Part shown: in pieces, positions 52,010 to 60,474 of the stretch
Layout: the number at the start of each line of letters is the position of its first letter
How positions within the stretch are numbered: position 1 is the first letter of the stretch
Assembly: GCA_043392685.1 (NCBI GenBank)
Contig: JBHZGM010000001.1
DNA from: Metapseudomonas sp043392685
GTDB taxonomy: Bacteria > Pseudomonadota > Gammaproteobacteria > Pseudomonadales > Pseudomonadaceae
Reading direction: 5' to 3' (one strand)
DNA length: 64,000 bases
Program-made: the position numbers and the translations under genes
Notes under the pieces: model-generated
Databases searched by the model: none
The model's input: only the letters and a program-made list of their open reading frames with translations
Told to the model about the DNA's origin: nothing

Positions 52010-53626
52010 CTACTTCTGCGCCTGGAGCTTCTCGCAGATAGCTCCGGCCCCCAGGTCGCACGCCTGCTGCAAGACTTGCCTCGCCTCGTCCGCACGACCG
52101 ACTCCCTCCAATGCCTGGGCTTTGCCAAGATAGGCCTTGAAGAAAACCGGTACCAATTCGATGGCCTTGTCGAAATCAGCCAGGGCAGCAGACCAGTTTT
52201 TCTGGTTCAGATAGATGATGCCCCGATTCAGGTAAGCCATCGTATAGGTTGGATTGCGCGCCAATGCCTGGTTGTAGTTCTCCAGGGCCTCTTCGCTACG
52301 ACCGATCTCTTCGAGCGTAACGCCCACGTTGTAATAGATCCGATAGCCGCCCAGAACTCCGGGGCCTTCGCCGGAACGCTCGAGCAAGTCCCGAGCCTCC
52401 AGCCAGACCAACTGAGGCCGTGACAACACACTCAGGCGATCGAAGGACAGCGCCACGAAGAACAGCATCATCACGGGGACCAGCAGCACTAGCATGCGAC
52501 GTAGTCTGCACAGACCTAACGCCAATGCGATAAACGCGCCGGGCATCCACAAGTAGCTTCGATAAAGCACGAAGCACTCCTGCAGCCTCACGGTCGATAA
52601 CTCCGTGGCGAATAGAACCCCCGGAATCAGCACAGCCAACCCCAGCAGGCCGACAGCTCCACCCCGCCAAAGCAACAGCCCTCCCCCCAGCATGTACCCC
52701 ACGAAAACCAGGGGTCCAAGCCAAAGCATCGGATCGCCGAAGCCCAACGGAAAAGCCTCACGCATGTCCACCGACAACCAGGCAGGATTGGGTAGCAGCC
52801 ATAGGCCCAGATACTTGAAGAACAAACCCAGCTGATTGAGAACACTCAACGGGTAGAGCATTTCTTGTGGCAGATTCAGCTCCCCTTGCAGCATTTCGCC
52901 GGTCAACTGCTCATAGGGATTAGCCACCAACCACCACCTGAAGCTCAGGATCACAAGCACGGATAGGGTGAGCTGCAGGAGAAGCACAATGGCGACTTCG
53001 CGCACCGAATGGTTTTGCACCGCAGCACTGCGCTTATAAAGCACCCAGAGCAGTGCTGCCACGAACGGCATCATGACTACATGCTCTTTGGCCATGATGG
53101 AAACCGCGAACAGCGGCAGCGAAAGCCAGAGAGATGCCCGGGAGCCCCCCAGGCCGCGCCAGAATGAATAAAGGCTGAGCAGGGCGAACAAGGTCGCGCA
53201 GATTATCGTCCGCTGGACCAGATAAGCCTGCGTATAGATCGCCAGAGGGTGAATGGCAAAGAAGGCCGCTGACAACATCGCAGCCGCATCTTTCCCGAGA
53301 AATTTATCCGGTGCCTTATCCAGATCATGCAGAAGACGGCGAATCAACAGATACAGGACAAAGCTTACGCCCACGTGCGCAAGCAGATTACCGAAGCGCA
53401 TCCATAGGAGAGTGTCATTGAACACTTTGCTGGTCAGGGCAAAGGTTTCAAATACCCAGGCTCGTGGTGCGAATTGCCCCCCCTGCGAGCTCATGGACTC
53501 CAGGGCACCAGCCCTGAAAGCGTGCAGGTCATCAAAGATTAGCGGACTTTGCAGAAACGGCGCGCACAATGCCAACAGCGCACCAAACAGAAGGGCGAAC
53601 GCAGAAGTGCGCGCAATCGATTTCAT
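52010..53626 (-). CDS. Polytopic membrane protein with C-terminal TPR repeats (TMTC/GT-C-like)
   Basis: A 538-aa protein. About ten hydrophobic segments fill residues 5-410, with an early D-D-L-H motif (Q-S-P-L-I-F-D-D-L-H) like the D-D/D-E loop of GT-C glycosyltransferases. The last 120 residues are three TPR units (V-G-V-T-L-E-E-I-G-R-S-E-E-A-L-E-N-Y; P-T-Y-T-M-A-Y-L-N-R-G-I-I-Y; D-F-D-K-A-I-E). This is the TMTC/YfhO-like layout, so a membrane glycosyltransferase acting on pilin or its glycan is inferred. It begins just past the pilA terminator, converging on none of its neighbours, with low GC like the PilO-type gene. ATG 53626 is chosen; ATG 53644 is possible. Confidence 0.7.
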   Translation of the reverse strand: MKSIARTSAFALLFGALLALCAPFLQSPLIFDDLHAFRAGALESMSSQGGQFAPRAWVFETFALTSKVFNDTLLWMRFGNLLAHVGVSFVLYLLIRRLLHDLDKAPDKFLGKDAAAMLSAAFFAIHPLAIYTQAYLVQRTIICATLFALLSLYSFWRGLGGSRASLWLSLPLFAVSIMAKEHVVMMPFVAALLWVLYKRSAAVQNHSVREVAIVLLLQLTLSVLVILSFRWWLVANPYEQLTGEMLQGELNLPQEMLYPLSVLNQLGLFFKYLGLWLLPNPAWLSVDMREAFPLGFGDPMLWLGPLVFVGYMLGGGLLLWRGGAVGLLGLAVLIPGVLFATELSTVRLQECFVLYRSYLWMPGAFIALALGLCRLRRMLVLLVPVMMLFFVALSFDRLSVLSRPQLVWLEARDLLERSGEGPGVLGGYRIYYNVGVTLEEIGRSEEALENYNQALARNPTYTMAYLNRGIIYLNQKNWSAALADFDKAIELVPVFFKAYLGKAQALEGVGRADEARQVLQQACDLGAGAICEKLQAQK

Positions 53627-53652
53627 CGAATCACCACCAGACATCTCATAAA

Positions 53653-53679
53653 ACAATGCCCCGCATCGCGGGGCATTGT
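53653..53679 (-). terminator. Intrinsic terminator of pilA
   Basis: Minus strand: ACAATGCCCCG-CGATG-CGGGGCATTGT followed by TTTATG. It lies 60 bases past the pilA stop and only about 25 bases before the TPR-protein gene, so the accessory genes need read-through or a separate promoter. Confidence 0.88.
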
Positions 53680-53738
53680 CAGGAGAGCATGTATCTAAGC
53701 CATCATCTTGGTGAGGGGATACAAGCCTGCCCCATCAC

Positions 53739-54164
53739 TTACTGCTTGACGTAACCAGCAGTCACACAGGCGCCGGAGAATTGCCAGGCCAGGATGCTAC
53801 CTGCCCCCACAGAGGGAGTCAGAACACAAGTCTCAGAAGTCTGAATGCCCTTGACGGCGTTCGGAATGCCCGTAATTACGCCGTTGGCACCAACTTGAAT
53901 CTCCTCGAGTACGCCCGAGGTGCGACCACTGAACGCCGGCGGAATGCCGTAAGAACCGGCAGTAGCGCAAGTGGCGAGGGCACCCTCGGTCTGGAAGCAC
54001 TCGGTGACACCCACCTTGTAGGGTTCCATACCGGCGGTCACTTCGGAATAGGCAGCACGTTTGATGTAGTTCTGGTAAGCCGGCAGAGCAATGGCAGCTA
54101 GGATACCGATAATGGCAACCACGATCATGAGTTCAATCAAAGTAAAGCCTTTTTGAGCCTTCAT
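53739..54164 (-). CDS. pilA: Type IVa major pilin PilA
   Basis: A 141-aa prepilin. The six-residue leader M-K-A-Q-K-G is cut by PilD before Phe+1; F-T-L-I-E-L-M-I-V-V-A-I-I-G-I-L-A-A-I-A-L-P-A-Y is the canonical N-terminal helix with Glu5. Four Cys are present; the last two (in S-E-T-C-V-L and S-G-A-C-V-T) should form the D-region loop. The C-terminus is A-G-Y-V-K-Q, with no terminal Ser. ATG 54164 has GGAG eight bases upstream. A sigma-54 promoter precedes it, so PilS/PilR control is expected. Divergent from pilB. Confidence 0.95.
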   Translation of the reverse strand: MKAQKGFTLIELMIVVAIIGILAAIALPAYQNYIKRAAYSEVTAGMEPYKVGVTECFQTEGALATCATAGSYGIPPAFSGRTSGVLEEIQVGANGVITGIPNAVKGIQTSETCVLTPSVGAGSILAWQFSGACVTAGYVKQ

Positions 54165-54212
54165 TATGTATTCTCCAATTAGTTGAAGGTCGAACGACCT
54201 GCGCATTGAAAG

Positions 54213-54226
54213 GCACTTACCGTGCC
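54213..54226 (-). promoter_or_regulatory. Sigma-54 (RpoN) promoter of pilA
   Basis: Minus-strand TTGGCACGGTAAGTGCC has the invariant GG (54225-54226) and GC (54213-54214) exactly ten bases apart, i.e. -24/-12. It lies 49 bases upstream of the pilA ATG, in the 250-base divergent region. On the plus strand TGTCA repeats at 54334, 54366, 54388 and 54411 could relate to PilR binding. Confidence 0.85.
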
Positions 54227-54414
54227 AACTCACCAGATACCATCATTCCGCACTCATAATCCTTCCTGGACCGTAGCCAGCCGTATTGGCAACAGGCCCG
54301 ACAGGGCATGAATAGCCATTTACTGCCCAATTTTGTCACCCACCGACTGACGATTTGGCGCCCCGTGTCATCTACGTTATAAGGCAATGTCAAATCCATT
54401 GATCGACTCTTGTC

Positions 54415-56121
54415 ATGACCGAGACTTCACCCACGCTTTCCGGCCTTGCCAAACAGCTGGTTCTCACCAATCTGCTGGATGAACGCAGCGCACTTCAGGC
54501 CCACACCCAGGCACAGCGCAACAAGATTCCACTGATTACTTACCTGGTGCAGAACAAGCTGCTGAAGAGTCGGGACCTGGCCGAGATGGCGGCGGAGCAG
54601 TTCGGCGTCGCATTCCTGGATTTGAGTTCCATCGATAGAGATGTGCAGCCCAGGGAACTGGTCAGTGAGAAGCTGATTCGGCAGCACCGGGCCCTACCCC
54701 TCTGGCGTCGAGGCAACAAACTGTTCGTCGCCATTTCCGACCCCACCAATCACCAGGCAGTTACCGACATCCAGTTCAGCACCGGCCTGAACACCGAAGC
54801 CATCCTGGTGGAGGACGACAAGCTAGGCGACGCCATCGAGAAGTACTTCGACAGCGCCAACAGCGGCATGGAGGACCTGGGTGATGTCGATCTGGATGGA
54901 GTTGATGTCGAAGCGGTCGATGATGACAAAAGAGACGGCGCAGTCGGCGTGGATGTCGACGATGCCCCCGTGGTGCGCTTCGTCAACAAGATGCTGCTGG
55001 ATGCCATTCGCGGCGGCTCTTCGGACCTGCACTTCGAGCCCTATGAGCGCTCGTACCGGGTGCGCTTCCGTACCGACGGCATGCTGCATGAAGTGGCGAA
55101 GCCACCTGTCCAGTTGGCCAGCCGCATTGCTGCCCGACTCAAGGTAATGGCGGCACTGGATATTTCCGAGCGCCGCAAGCCCCAGGATGGGCGGATCAAG
55201 ATGAAGATTTCCAAAGCGAAATCCATCGACTTCCGCGTCAACACCCTGCCCACCCTGTGGGGCGAGAAGATCGTGATGCGGATTCTCGACCCCACCAGTG
55301 CGCAGATGGGCATCGACTCCCTCGGTTACGAAGAGGACCAGAAAGAACTCTATCTCGCAGCCCTGAAGCAACCCCAGGGGATGATCCTGGTGACCGGCCC
55401 CACCGGCTCTGGCAAGACGGTTTCCCTCTATACCGGCCTGAATATCCTCAATACTGTGGATATCAATATTTCCACGGCTGAAGATCCGGTGGAGATCAAC
55501 CTCGAAGGCGTCAACCAGGTCAACGTCAACCCCAAGCAGGGCATGGACTTCGCCCAGGCCCTGCGCGCCTTCCTGCGTCAGGACCCGGATGTGATCATGG
55601 TGGGGGAGATTCGCGACCTGGAAACCGCCGAAATCGCCATCAAGGCCGCGCAGACCGGCCACATGGTGCTGTCCACCCTGCACACCAACAGCGCCGCGGA
55701 AACCCTGACCCGCCTGCGCAATATGGGCGTGCCGGCCTTCAACATCGCCACCTCGGTGAACCTGATCATTGCCCAGCGCCTGGCACGCAAATTGTGCAAC
55801 CACTGCAAGAAGGAACATGAGGTTCCCCGGGAAACCCTGCTCAAGGAAGGCTTCCCGGAAGAGCGGATCGGCAGCTTCAAGCTGTACAGCCCGGTGGGCT
55901 GCGAAAACTGCAACCAGGGTTACAAGGGCCGAGTCGGTATTTATGAAGTGGTTAAAATCACGCCGGCCATGCAGCAGCTTATTATGGAAGAAGGCAACTC
56001 CATCCAGATCGCCCAGCAGGCGCGCCGCGATGGCTTCAATGACCTGCGAACCTCCGGCCTGGTGAAAGCCATGAATGGCATCACCAGCCTTGAGGAAGTC
56101 AACCGCGTGACCAAGGATTAA
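54415..56121 (+). CDS. pilB: Type IV pilus extension ATPase PilB
   Basis: A 568-aa GspE/PilB hexameric ATPase powering pilus assembly. The N-terminal MshEN-like domain (about 1-150) is followed by an acidic linker (D-L-G-D-V-D-L-D-G-V-D-V-E) and the ATPase core: Walker A G-P-T-G-S-G-K-T (about 325-332), Asp box, Walker B V-I-M-V-G-E-I-R-D, His box T-G-H-M-V-L-S-T-L-H-T-N. Zinc tetracysteine: C-N-H-C and C-E-N-C. It is first in pilBCD; the pilC ATG follows after two bases. Confidence 0.96.
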   Translation: MTETSPTLSGLAKQLVLTNLLDERSALQAHTQAQRNKIPLITYLVQNKLLKSRDLAEMAAEQFGVAFLDLSSIDRDVQPRELVSEKLIRQHRALPLWRRGNKLFVAISDPTNHQAVTDIQFSTGLNTEAILVEDDKLGDAIEKYFDSANSGMEDLGDVDLDGVDVEAVDDDKRDGAVGVDVDDAPVVRFVNKMLLDAIRGGSSDLHFEPYERSYRVRFRTDGMLHEVAKPPVQLASRIAARLKVMAALDISERRKPQDGRIKMKISKAKSIDFRVNTLPTLWGEKIVMRILDPTSAQMGIDSLGYEEDQKELYLAALKQPQGMILVTGPTGSGKTVSLYTGLNILNTVDINISTAEDPVEINLEGVNQVNVNPKQGMDFAQALRAFLRQDPDVIMVGEIRDLETAEIAIKAAQTGHMVLSTLHTNSAAETLTRLRNMGVPAFNIATSVNLIIAQRLARKLCNHCKKEHEVPRETLLKEGFPEERIGSFKLYSPVGCENCNQGYKGRVGIYEVVKITPAMQQLIMEEGNSIQIAQQARRDGFNDLRTSGLVKAMNGITSLEEVNRVTKD

Positions 56122-56123
56122 CC

Positions 56124-57341
56124 ATGGCGGAAAAAGCGCTTAAAACCAGCACCTTCGTCTGGGAGGGTACGGACAAGAAAGGCTCGAAGGTCAGGGGAGA
56201 ACTCAGCGGGCAAAACCCGGCGCTGGTGAAGGCCCAGCTGCGCAAGCAGGGCATCAACCCCATCAAGGTGCGCAAGAAGTCTACTTCTCTGCTGAGCGCG
56301 GGGAAGAAGATCAAACCCATGGACATTGCGCTGTTCACCCGGCAGATGGCCACCATGATGAAGGCCGGTGTTCCGCTGATGCAGTCGTTCGACATCATCG
56401 GCGAAGGCTTCGAGAAGCCGGCCATGCGTACCCTGGTGAACGAGGTCAAGCAGGAAGTATCCGCCGGTAACAGCCTGGCCAACTCCCTGCGCAAGAAGCC
56501 TGAGTATTTCGACGAACTCTATTGCAACCTTGTTGACTCCGGCGAGCAGGCGGGCGCACTGGAAACGCTGCTGGACCGGATCGCCACCTACAAGGAAAAG
56601 ACCGAGGCGCTGAAGGCCAAGATCAAGAAGGCGATGAACTATCCGATCGCGGTGATCGTTGTTGCCATCGTTGTTTCAGCAATCCTGCTGATCAAGGTTG
56701 TGCCGCAGTTCGAGATGGTCTTCGAGAACTTCGGAGCGGAGCTTCCCGCGTTCACACTGATGGTGATTGGGCTTTCGGAAATACTTCAGGAGTGGTGGTT
56801 TGTCGTGCTTGTGTTGTTCTTCGTCGCGGGTTTCGCTATTCAACGCGCGCACAAGAGCTCCGAGAAGTTTCGCGATTGGACTGATCGCTCAGTGCTGAAG
56901 CTCCCGATCGTTGGCGACATCCTCTATAAATCGGCCGTGGCCCGCTTTGCCCGTACGCTGGCGACCACCTTTGCCGCTGGTGTGCCGTTGGTAGAAGCCC
57001 TCGACTCAGTTGCAGGCGCGAGCGGCAACGTGGTGTTCAAAAACGCTGTTCTCAAGGTCAAACAGGACGTTTCCACCGGTATGCAACTGAACTTCTCCAT
57101 GCGCACCACTGGCGTATTCCCAGCTATGGCGGTGCAGATGACCGCCATCGGCGAAGAGTCAGGCGCTCTGGACGATATGCTCGACAAGGTCGCCAGCTTC
57201 TATGAACAGGAAGTGGATAACGCCGTCGATGGCCTGACCGCCCTGATGGAGCCCATGATCATGGCCGTGCTCGGTGTGCTGGTCGGTGGCCTGATCATCG
57301 CCATGTACCTCCCCATCTTCCAGCTGGGCAGCGTCGTCTAA
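56124..57341 (+). CDS. pilC: Type IV pilus inner-membrane platform protein PilC
   Basis: A 405-aa GspF/PilC protein with two T2SF cytoplasmic domains (first F-T-R-Q-M-A-T-M-M-K-A-G-V-P-L, second F-A-R-T-L-A-T-T-F-A-A-G-V-P-L) and three membrane segments, the last being G-L-I-I-A-M-Y-L-P-I-F-Q-L. It couples PilB/PilT motion to pilin polymerisation. Spaced two bases from pilB and pilD. Confidence 0.96.
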   Translation: MAEKALKTSTFVWEGTDKKGSKVRGELSGQNPALVKAQLRKQGINPIKVRKKSTSLLSAGKKIKPMDIALFTRQMATMMKAGVPLMQSFDIIGEGFEKPAMRTLVNEVKQEVSAGNSLANSLRKKPEYFDELYCNLVDSGEQAGALETLLDRIATYKEKTEALKAKIKKAMNYPIAVIVVAIVVSAILLIKVVPQFEMVFENFGAELPAFTLMVIGLSEILQEWWFVVLVLFFVAGFAIQRAHKSSEKFRDWTDRSVLKLPIVGDILYKSAVARFARTLATTFAAGVPLVEALDSVAGASGNVVFKNAVLKVKQDVSTGMQLNFSMRTTGVFPAMAVQMTAIGEESGALDDMLDKVASFYEQEVDNAVDGLTALMEPMIMAVLGVLVGGLIIAMYLPIFQLGSVV

Positions 57342-57343
57342 AC

Positions 57344-58216
57344 ATGCAGTTGATCGATTTTCTGGCCAGCCATGCGCTGGCCTTTGTTTTATGCGTGCTC
57401 CTGCTGGGCTTGCTGGTGGGCAGCTTCCTCAATGTGGTGATCCATCGCCTGCCGCAGATGATGTTCCGCGACTGGCAGGAGCAGGCCCGCGAGGCGCTGA
57501 GCCTGCCGGCCGAGCCCAAGGGGCCGGTGTTCAATCTCGTTCTGCCGAATTCCCGATGCCCCCATTGCAGCCATGAGATTCGCGCCTGGGAGAACATCCC
57601 GCTGGTGAGCTACCTGGCGCTTGGCGGCAAATGCTCTTCCTGCAAGGCGCCCATCAGCAAGCGCTACCCCCTGGTGGAACTCGCCTGCGGCCTGCTGTCG
57701 GCCTATGTCGCCTGGCATTTCGGTCTCAGCTGGCAGGCTGCGGCCTTCCTGGTGCTGACCTGGGGCCTGCTGGCGATGAGCATGATCGACGTCGATCATC
57801 AGTTGCTGCCGGACGCGCTGGTCCTGCCGCTGCTCTGGCTTGGCCTGATCCTCAACAGCCAGGGCCTGTTCGCCAGCCTGGAGGATGCGCTGTGGGGCGC
57901 CGTGGCCGGCTATATGAGCCTGTGGTCGGTGTACTGGCTGTTCAAGCTGGTGACCGGCAAGGAAGGCATGGGCCACGGCGACTTCAAGCTGCTGGCGATG
58001 CTCGGCGCCTGGGGCGGCTGGCAGGTGCTGCCGCTGACCATCCTGCTGTCGTCCCTGGTGGGCGCCGTGCTGGGTGTGATCATGCTGCGCCTGCGCAATC
58101 AGGACACCGCCACACCGATCCCCTTTGGTCCCTACCTGGCGATTGCCGGCTGGATTGCGCTGCTCTGGGGTGATCAAATAACGGCGACCTATCTGCAGTT
58201 CGCCGGTTTCAAATGA
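57344..58216 (+). CDS. pilD: Prepilin peptidase / N-methyltransferase PilD
   Basis: A 290-aa integral-membrane aspartic protease. The N-terminal cytoplasmic loop has two C-x-x-C pairs (C-P-H-C and C-S-S-C). Catalytic Asp residues are in M-I-D-V-D-H and G-H-G-D-F-K (GxGD motif). It cleaves and N-methylates PilA, minor pilins and type II secretion pseudopilins. The stop overlaps the coaE start (ATGA). Confidence 0.96.
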   Translation: MQLIDFLASHALAFVLCVLLLGLLVGSFLNVVIHRLPQMMFRDWQEQAREALSLPAEPKGPVFNLVLPNSRCPHCSHEIRAWENIPLVSYLALGGKCSSCKAPISKRYPLVELACGLLSAYVAWHFGLSWQAAAFLVLTWGLLAMSMIDVDHQLLPDALVLPLLWLGLILNSQGLFASLEDALWGAVAGYMSLWSVYWLFKLVTGKEGMGHGDFKLLAMLGAWGGWQVLPLTILLSSLVGAVLGVIMLRLRNQDTATPIPFGPYLAIAGWIALLWGDQITATYLQFAGFK

Positions 58217-58824
58217 ACAAACCCTGGATCCTTGGCCTTACAGGCGGCATCGGTAGCGGCAAGAGCGCCGTAGCCGCCCATTTCAGCGACCTTGGCGTGC
58301 ATCTGGTGGATGCCGACCAGGCCGCACGCTGGGTGGTGGAGCCGGGCCGCCCTGCCCTGGCGAAGATCGCCGAGCATTTTGGCCGAGAAGTCCTGCTGCC
58401 GGACGGCCAGCTCGACCGCGCCGCCCTGCGCCAGCGCATTTTCGAGAACGTGGACGAGCGCCGCTGGCTGGAAAGCCTGCTGCACCCGCTGATCCGCCAG
58501 GAGATCAGCCAGTACCTGGCGCGGGCCGAGTCGCCCTACGCCATTCTCGTCTCGCCGCTGCTGGTCGAGTCCGGCCAGCACCAGCTCACCCAGCGCGTGT
58601 TGGTGGTGGACGCCCCGGAAGCCATACAGATCCAGCGCACCATGCAACGGGACAAAGTGCCCGAGGAGCAGGTCCAAGCCATATTGAAGGTCCAGGCCAG
58701 TCGTGAGGAACGCCTGAAACACGCCCACGACGTACTGCTCAACGACCGCGGCCTGGACTGGCTGCGCGCCGAAGTGGAGCGCCTGCACAACTTCTACCTG
58801 ACCCTACGAGGAGGCCAGCCATGA
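58213..58824 (+). CDS. coaE: Dephospho-CoA kinase CoaE
   Basis: A 203-aa P-loop kinase catalysing the last step of CoA synthesis. Walker A G-L-T-G-G-I-G-S-G-K-S lies at the N-terminus; D-A-D-Q-A-A-R and H-P-L-I-R are family motifs, and S-P-L-L-V-E-S-G the substrate region. Coupled by four-base overlaps to pilD upstream and yacG downstream, a conserved gammaproteobacterial order. Confidence 0.96.
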   Translation: MNKPWILGLTGGIGSGKSAVAAHFSDLGVHLVDADQAARWVVEPGRPALAKIAEHFGREVLLPDGQLDRAALRQRIFENVDERRWLESLLHPLIRQEISQYLARAESPYAILVSPLLVESGQHQLTQRVLVVDAPEAIQIQRTMQRDKVPEEQVQAILKVQASREERLKHAHDVLLNDRGLDWLRAEVERLHNFYLTLRGGQP

Positions 58825-59021
58825 GCCAACCCGTCACTGTGGAGTGCCCGACCTGCGGCGCTCCGGTGGAATGGGGCCCGCAAAGCCCTTCCCGTCCCTT
58901 CTGTTCCGAACGTTGCAAGCTGATCGACCTGGGCGCCTGGGCCGCCGAGGAACACGCCATCCCCGGCGACAACCTGGAAGACGACCTCTTCTCCGGCGAC
59001 CTGCCACCGCGCGAGCATTGA
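58821..59021 (+). CDS. yacG: DNA gyrase inhibitor YacG (zinc protein)
   Basis: A 66-aa zinc-binding protein: C-P-T-C near the N-terminus and F-C-S-E-R-C-K-L-I-D-L-G-A-W give the four Cys ligands. The E. coli homologue binds GyrB and inhibits gyrase. Last gene of the pilBCD-coaE-yacG run; its ATG overlaps the coaE stop. Confidence 0.93.
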   Translation: MSQPVTVECPTCGAPVEWGPQSPSRPFCSERCKLIDLGAWAAEEHAIPGDNLEDDLFSGDLPPREH

Positions 59022-59040
59022 TCCGCGCCTCCCGGGCCAG

Positions 59041-59778
59041 ATCATCGCCTTGTAGGAGCCAGCTTGCTGGCGAATGGGCGATATCCCGGAAAGCTTCGCG
59101 AGCAAGCTCGCTCCTACAACAACCGCAACACCCTGTAGGTTGGTCCGAGCGCAGCGAGGCCCGACGTGGCCGGCATCAGCCGCGAACTGTTGGGTTTCGT
59201 TCCTCGCGGAGCGCCGCCCGACCCAACCTACAAGCTGCGACGATTCGAATGCTCGGGCTGGCAGGATGAGGCTGAACGGGTAGGGTGCGCCGTGCGCACC
59301 GGCGGTTTGGCCGGGTGGCGAGGCGGGGCCTGAAATCGGTGCGCAAGGCGCACCCTACGACCTGGGCCATATCATCACCTTGTAGGAGCCAGCTTGCTGG
59401 CGAATGGGCGATATCCCGGAAAGCTTCGCGAGCAAGCTCGCTCCTACAACAACCGCCACACCCTGTAGGTTGGTCCGAGCGCAGCGAGGCCCGACGTGGC
59501 CGGCATCAGCCGCGAACTGTTGGGTTTCGTTCCTCGCGGAGCGCCGCCCGACCCAACCTACAAGCTGCGACGATTCGAATGCTCGGGCTGGCAGGATGAG
59601 GCTGAACGGGTAGGGTGCGCCGTGCGCACCGGCGGTTTGGCCGGGTGGCGAGGCGGGGCCTGAAATCGGTGCGCACGGCGCACCCTACGACCTGGGCCAT
59701 ATCATCACCTTGTAGGAGCCAGCTTGCTGGCGAATGGGCGATACCCCGGAAAGCTTCGCGAGCAAGCTCGCTCCTGCA
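59041..59778. repeat. 330-bp composite tandem repeat (REP plus two other palindrome families)
   Basis: Copies at 59041-59370 and 59371-59700 differ at only a few bases; a third begins at 59701 and stops after its REP (59778). Each unit contains, in order: a REP pair (TGTAGGAGCCAGCTTGCTGG ... GCTCGCTCCTACA), a larger element opening TGTAGGTTGGTCCGAGCGCAG and closing CCCGACCCAACCTACA, and GGTAGGGTGCGCCGTGCGCACC ... GGTGCGCACGGCGCACCCTAC. This fills the 766-base gap after yacG; no gene seen. Confidence 0.93.
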
Positions 59779-59787
59779 ACACCATCA

Positions 59788-60474
59788 TCAGCGGGAGTCG
59801 TCGTCCTTCCAGGGGGCCTGGAGGTAACGGGTGCGGTTGAAGGTTTCCAGCCAGTCCGGGCAGAACACCACCAGGGCGGTCACTGCCGTGCCGTTGATGA
59901 AGGCTTCGGGGAACATCACCAGCCACAGATAGCCGATGAAATCCTCCAGCCAGGGCGGCATCGGGAAAACCCCGTCCACCCACAGCAAACCCAGCCCGAT
60001 CAGCACGCAAAGCAATGCAGCCAGGGCCGCCGGAAAGAAGCCGCAGCAGAAGATGTATACGAACAGATTGCGTGGCTGGTAATGCTCGACCCATTTGGCG
60101 CACAGCTCGGTGACCAGCACCGGCAGCAGCACCAGCAACGCGCCATTGATGCCCAGGGCCGCCAGGTCCTGCTTGCCCAGCGCCACCAGGCCGAGTTGCG
60201 CGGCCAGGCCGCCCAGTACGGCAAGCGGCCAGTCCAGCAGCAGGGTGACGGCGGTCAGGCCGATGAAGTGATAGGACACACCGGACTCGAAATCCCGCCG
60301 CATCAGCCAGAGCAGGAACAGCGCCATTACAGTGCCGAACAGCAGGTGCTGGCGACGGAAATCGCTGAACAGTTCAACCCAGGGCGCGCGCCATGCGGCC
60401 CAGGCGACGGCGGGCAGGTAGATCGCCCAGCCGAGCCCGAGGGTTTCTGTCGACAGGAGTTCGGCGGAGATCAC
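59788..60474 (-). CDS. CbiM-superfamily (ECF-type permease-like) membrane protein
   Basis: A 228-aa inner-membrane protein with six to seven helices. H-F-I-G-L-T-A-V-T-L-L-L-D-W-P-L-A and G-I-N-G-A-L-L-V-L-L-P, then V-M-F-P-E-A-F-I-N-G-T-A-V-T, are like CbiM/energy-coupling-factor S-component-type permeases. No CbiN/Q/O genes are nearby, so it may be a stand-alone metal-ion transporter component. The start is GTG 60474, overlapping the upstream stop by four bases (GTGA), so it is translationally coupled to the YtfJ-like gene. Confidence 0.75.
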   Translation of the reverse strand: MISAELLSTETLGLGWAIYLPAVAWAAWRAPWVELFSDFRRQHLLFGTVMALFLLWLMRRDFESGVSYHFIGLTAVTLLLDWPLAVLGGLAAQLGLVALGKQDLAALGINGALLVLLPVLVTELCAKWVEHYQPRNLFVYIFCCGFFPAALAALLCVLIGLGLLWVDGVFPMPPWLEDFIGYLWLVMFPEAFINGTAVTALVVFCPDWLETFNRTRYLQAPWKDDDSR

